7,056 nt of DNA from Firmicutes bacterium UBA1065 (lineage in GTDB: Bacteria > Bacillota > Clostridia > Tissierellales > Sedimentibacteraceae). A program made the position numbers and the translations under genes. Positions 6,448 through 7,056 of the stretch are shown here, one piece after another; the first letter of the stretch is position 1, and the number at the start of each line of letters is the position of its first letter. Under the pieces are notes generated by a model. That model did no database searches, was not told the origin of the DNA, and was given only the letters and a program-made list of their open reading frames with translations. The stretch spans positions 1 to 7,056 of the forward strand of contig DCDC01000038.1 of assembly GCA_002316225.1 (NCBI GenBank), given 5' to 3'.

Positions 6448-6476
6448 ATATTATTAAAAATAGATGTTCTTGTCAA
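6448..6476 (-). promoter_or_regulatory. valS: Sigma-A promoter of the valS leader
   Basis: On the minus strand a perfect TTGACA (6476-6471), a 17-bp spacer and TAATAT (6453-6448) lie just upstream of T-box stem I. Transcription would start near 6441, giving a leader of about 290 nt before the valS ATG at 6152. Together with the T-box this accounts for most of the 6153-6553 intergenic region. Confidence 0.9.
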
Positions 6477-6519
6477 TAACTTTTTATTATTTTTAATGGA
6501 ATTTTTAGGCTTGTTCGAT

Positions 6520-6525
6520 TATAAT
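6520..6525 (+). promoter_or_regulatory. Possible -10 box of the DegV gene
   Basis: TATAAT at 6520-6525 lies 28 bp before the ATG. The hexamer 17 bp upstream, TGGAAT, is a poor -35 match, and an overlapping TAATAT (6525-6530) is an alternative. The -10 is good on sequence, but the whole promoter is uncertain in this AT-rich divergent region. Confidence 0.4.
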
Positions 6526-6553
6526 AATATCAGTGATTATGACGGAGGGATTT

Positions 6554-7056
6554 ATGAGTACCATAAAATTATTTTCAGACAGTACCTGTGATTTGCCCAA
6601 AGAAGAAACAGAGCGCATGGATGTCGGAATCGTACCGCTTATAGTGACCTTTGACGGAGATGTTTATTATGACGGTGTCGACATCACACCATCAGACTTG
6701 TTCAATATTGTCGGTGAAAGAAATATGCTGCCTAAAACGTCAGCCCCTTCACCTGTTGATTTTTATAAAGCTTTCAAACCCTATACGGATGAAGGCAAAA
6801 CTATCATATACATAGGTCTTTCATCAAAGATATCAACAACCATACAAAATGCCCGGCTTGCCGCCGACCAACTCGGAAGGGATAAGGTATACGTGGTAGA
6901 CTCATTGAACCTTTGCGGGGCAATCGGGGGTTTGGTAAGAAATGCTTATAATTTTATAAACGAAGGCATGTCAGCCCAGGAAACGGTAAAAAAAATAAAT
7001 GAAATTATTCCTAATTATAAATTGTTTTTTACCATGGATCAACTGGATTACTTGCG
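6554..7056 (+). CDS. DegV family protein (fatty-acid-binding, FakB-like), 3' truncated by window
   Basis: The first 167 residues of a protein that should total about 280 are present; it runs off the window end in an open frame. The DegV signatures are in order: SDSTCDLP (8-15), VPLIVTFDG (27-35), DGVDIT (40-45), PKTSAPSP (60-67, with T62-S63 at the fatty-acid carboxylate site known from FakB structures), SSKISTTIQNA (90-100) and VVDS (114-117). FakB-type members bind a fatty acid and present it to the kinase FakA for phosphorylation, feeding exogenous fatty acids into phospholipids. One oddity: where many members have SGT in the third block, this one has STT (94-96). GGAGG (6544-6548) supports the ATG, 5 nt downstream of it. 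It is divergent from valS. Whether a fakA-like gene is nearby cannot be seen. Confidence 0.92.
   Translation, partial: MSTIKLFSDSTCDLPKEETERMDVGIVPLIVTFDGDVYYDGVDITPSDLFNIVGERNMLPKTSAPSPVDFYKAFKPYTDEGKTIIYIGLSSKISTTIQNARLAADQLGRDKVYVVDSLNLCGAIGGLVRNAYNFINEGMSAQETVKKINEIIPNYKLFFTMDQLDYL

Overview
The window looks like a piece of chromosome from a low-GC Bacillota bacterium, most likely class Clostridia. The evidence is AT-rich intergenic DNA, GGAGG-type ribosome binding sites, consensus sigma-A promoters with 17-bp spacers, U-tailed intrinsic terminators, a tRNA-sensing T-box leader in front of valS, and a DegV-family gene. No phage, IS, CRISPR, tRNA or rRNA gene was seen. The genus cannot be fixed from sequence alone.

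Layout from left to right. Positions 1-256 are AT-rich leader with a good promoter. Positions 257-1714 (+) encode a nucleobase permease of the AzgA/PbuG branch of the NCS2 family, closed by a strong terminator. Positions 1761-2063 hold no convincing gene, but they contain a cluster of TTGCA/TGCAA motifs, two of them arranged as palindromes, and then a near-perfect extended -10 promoter. That promoter drives a 50-residue four-cysteine protein (2064-2216, +) that is too short for a standard ORF list; it resembles DUF1540-type cysteine motifs and has its own terminator. Next come two genes on the minus strand: valS (3495-6152) and, downstream of it, an FMN-dependent alpha-hydroxy-acid-dehydrogenase-like protein (2352-3368) with an unusual N-terminal cysteine cluster. 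They are separated by a 65-bp inverted-repeat element that starts at the base after the valS stop codon. Positions 6153-6553 hold the valS T-box riboswitch (specifier GUA, valine) with its terminator and promoter, all on the minus strand, followed by the divergent start of a DegV-family gene (6554 to window end, +, truncated).

Functionally this is mostly housekeeping: purine or other nucleobase salvage uptake, valine tRNA charging regulated by uncharged tRNA-Val, and a probable fatty-acid-binding DegV/FakB protein. The less ordinary parts are the small Cys4 protein with its palindrome-rich upstream region, the cysteine-tagged flavoprotein with altered active-site residues, and the palindromic element between valS and that gene. 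I see no clear evidence of a new multi-gene system; these three are the places to look.
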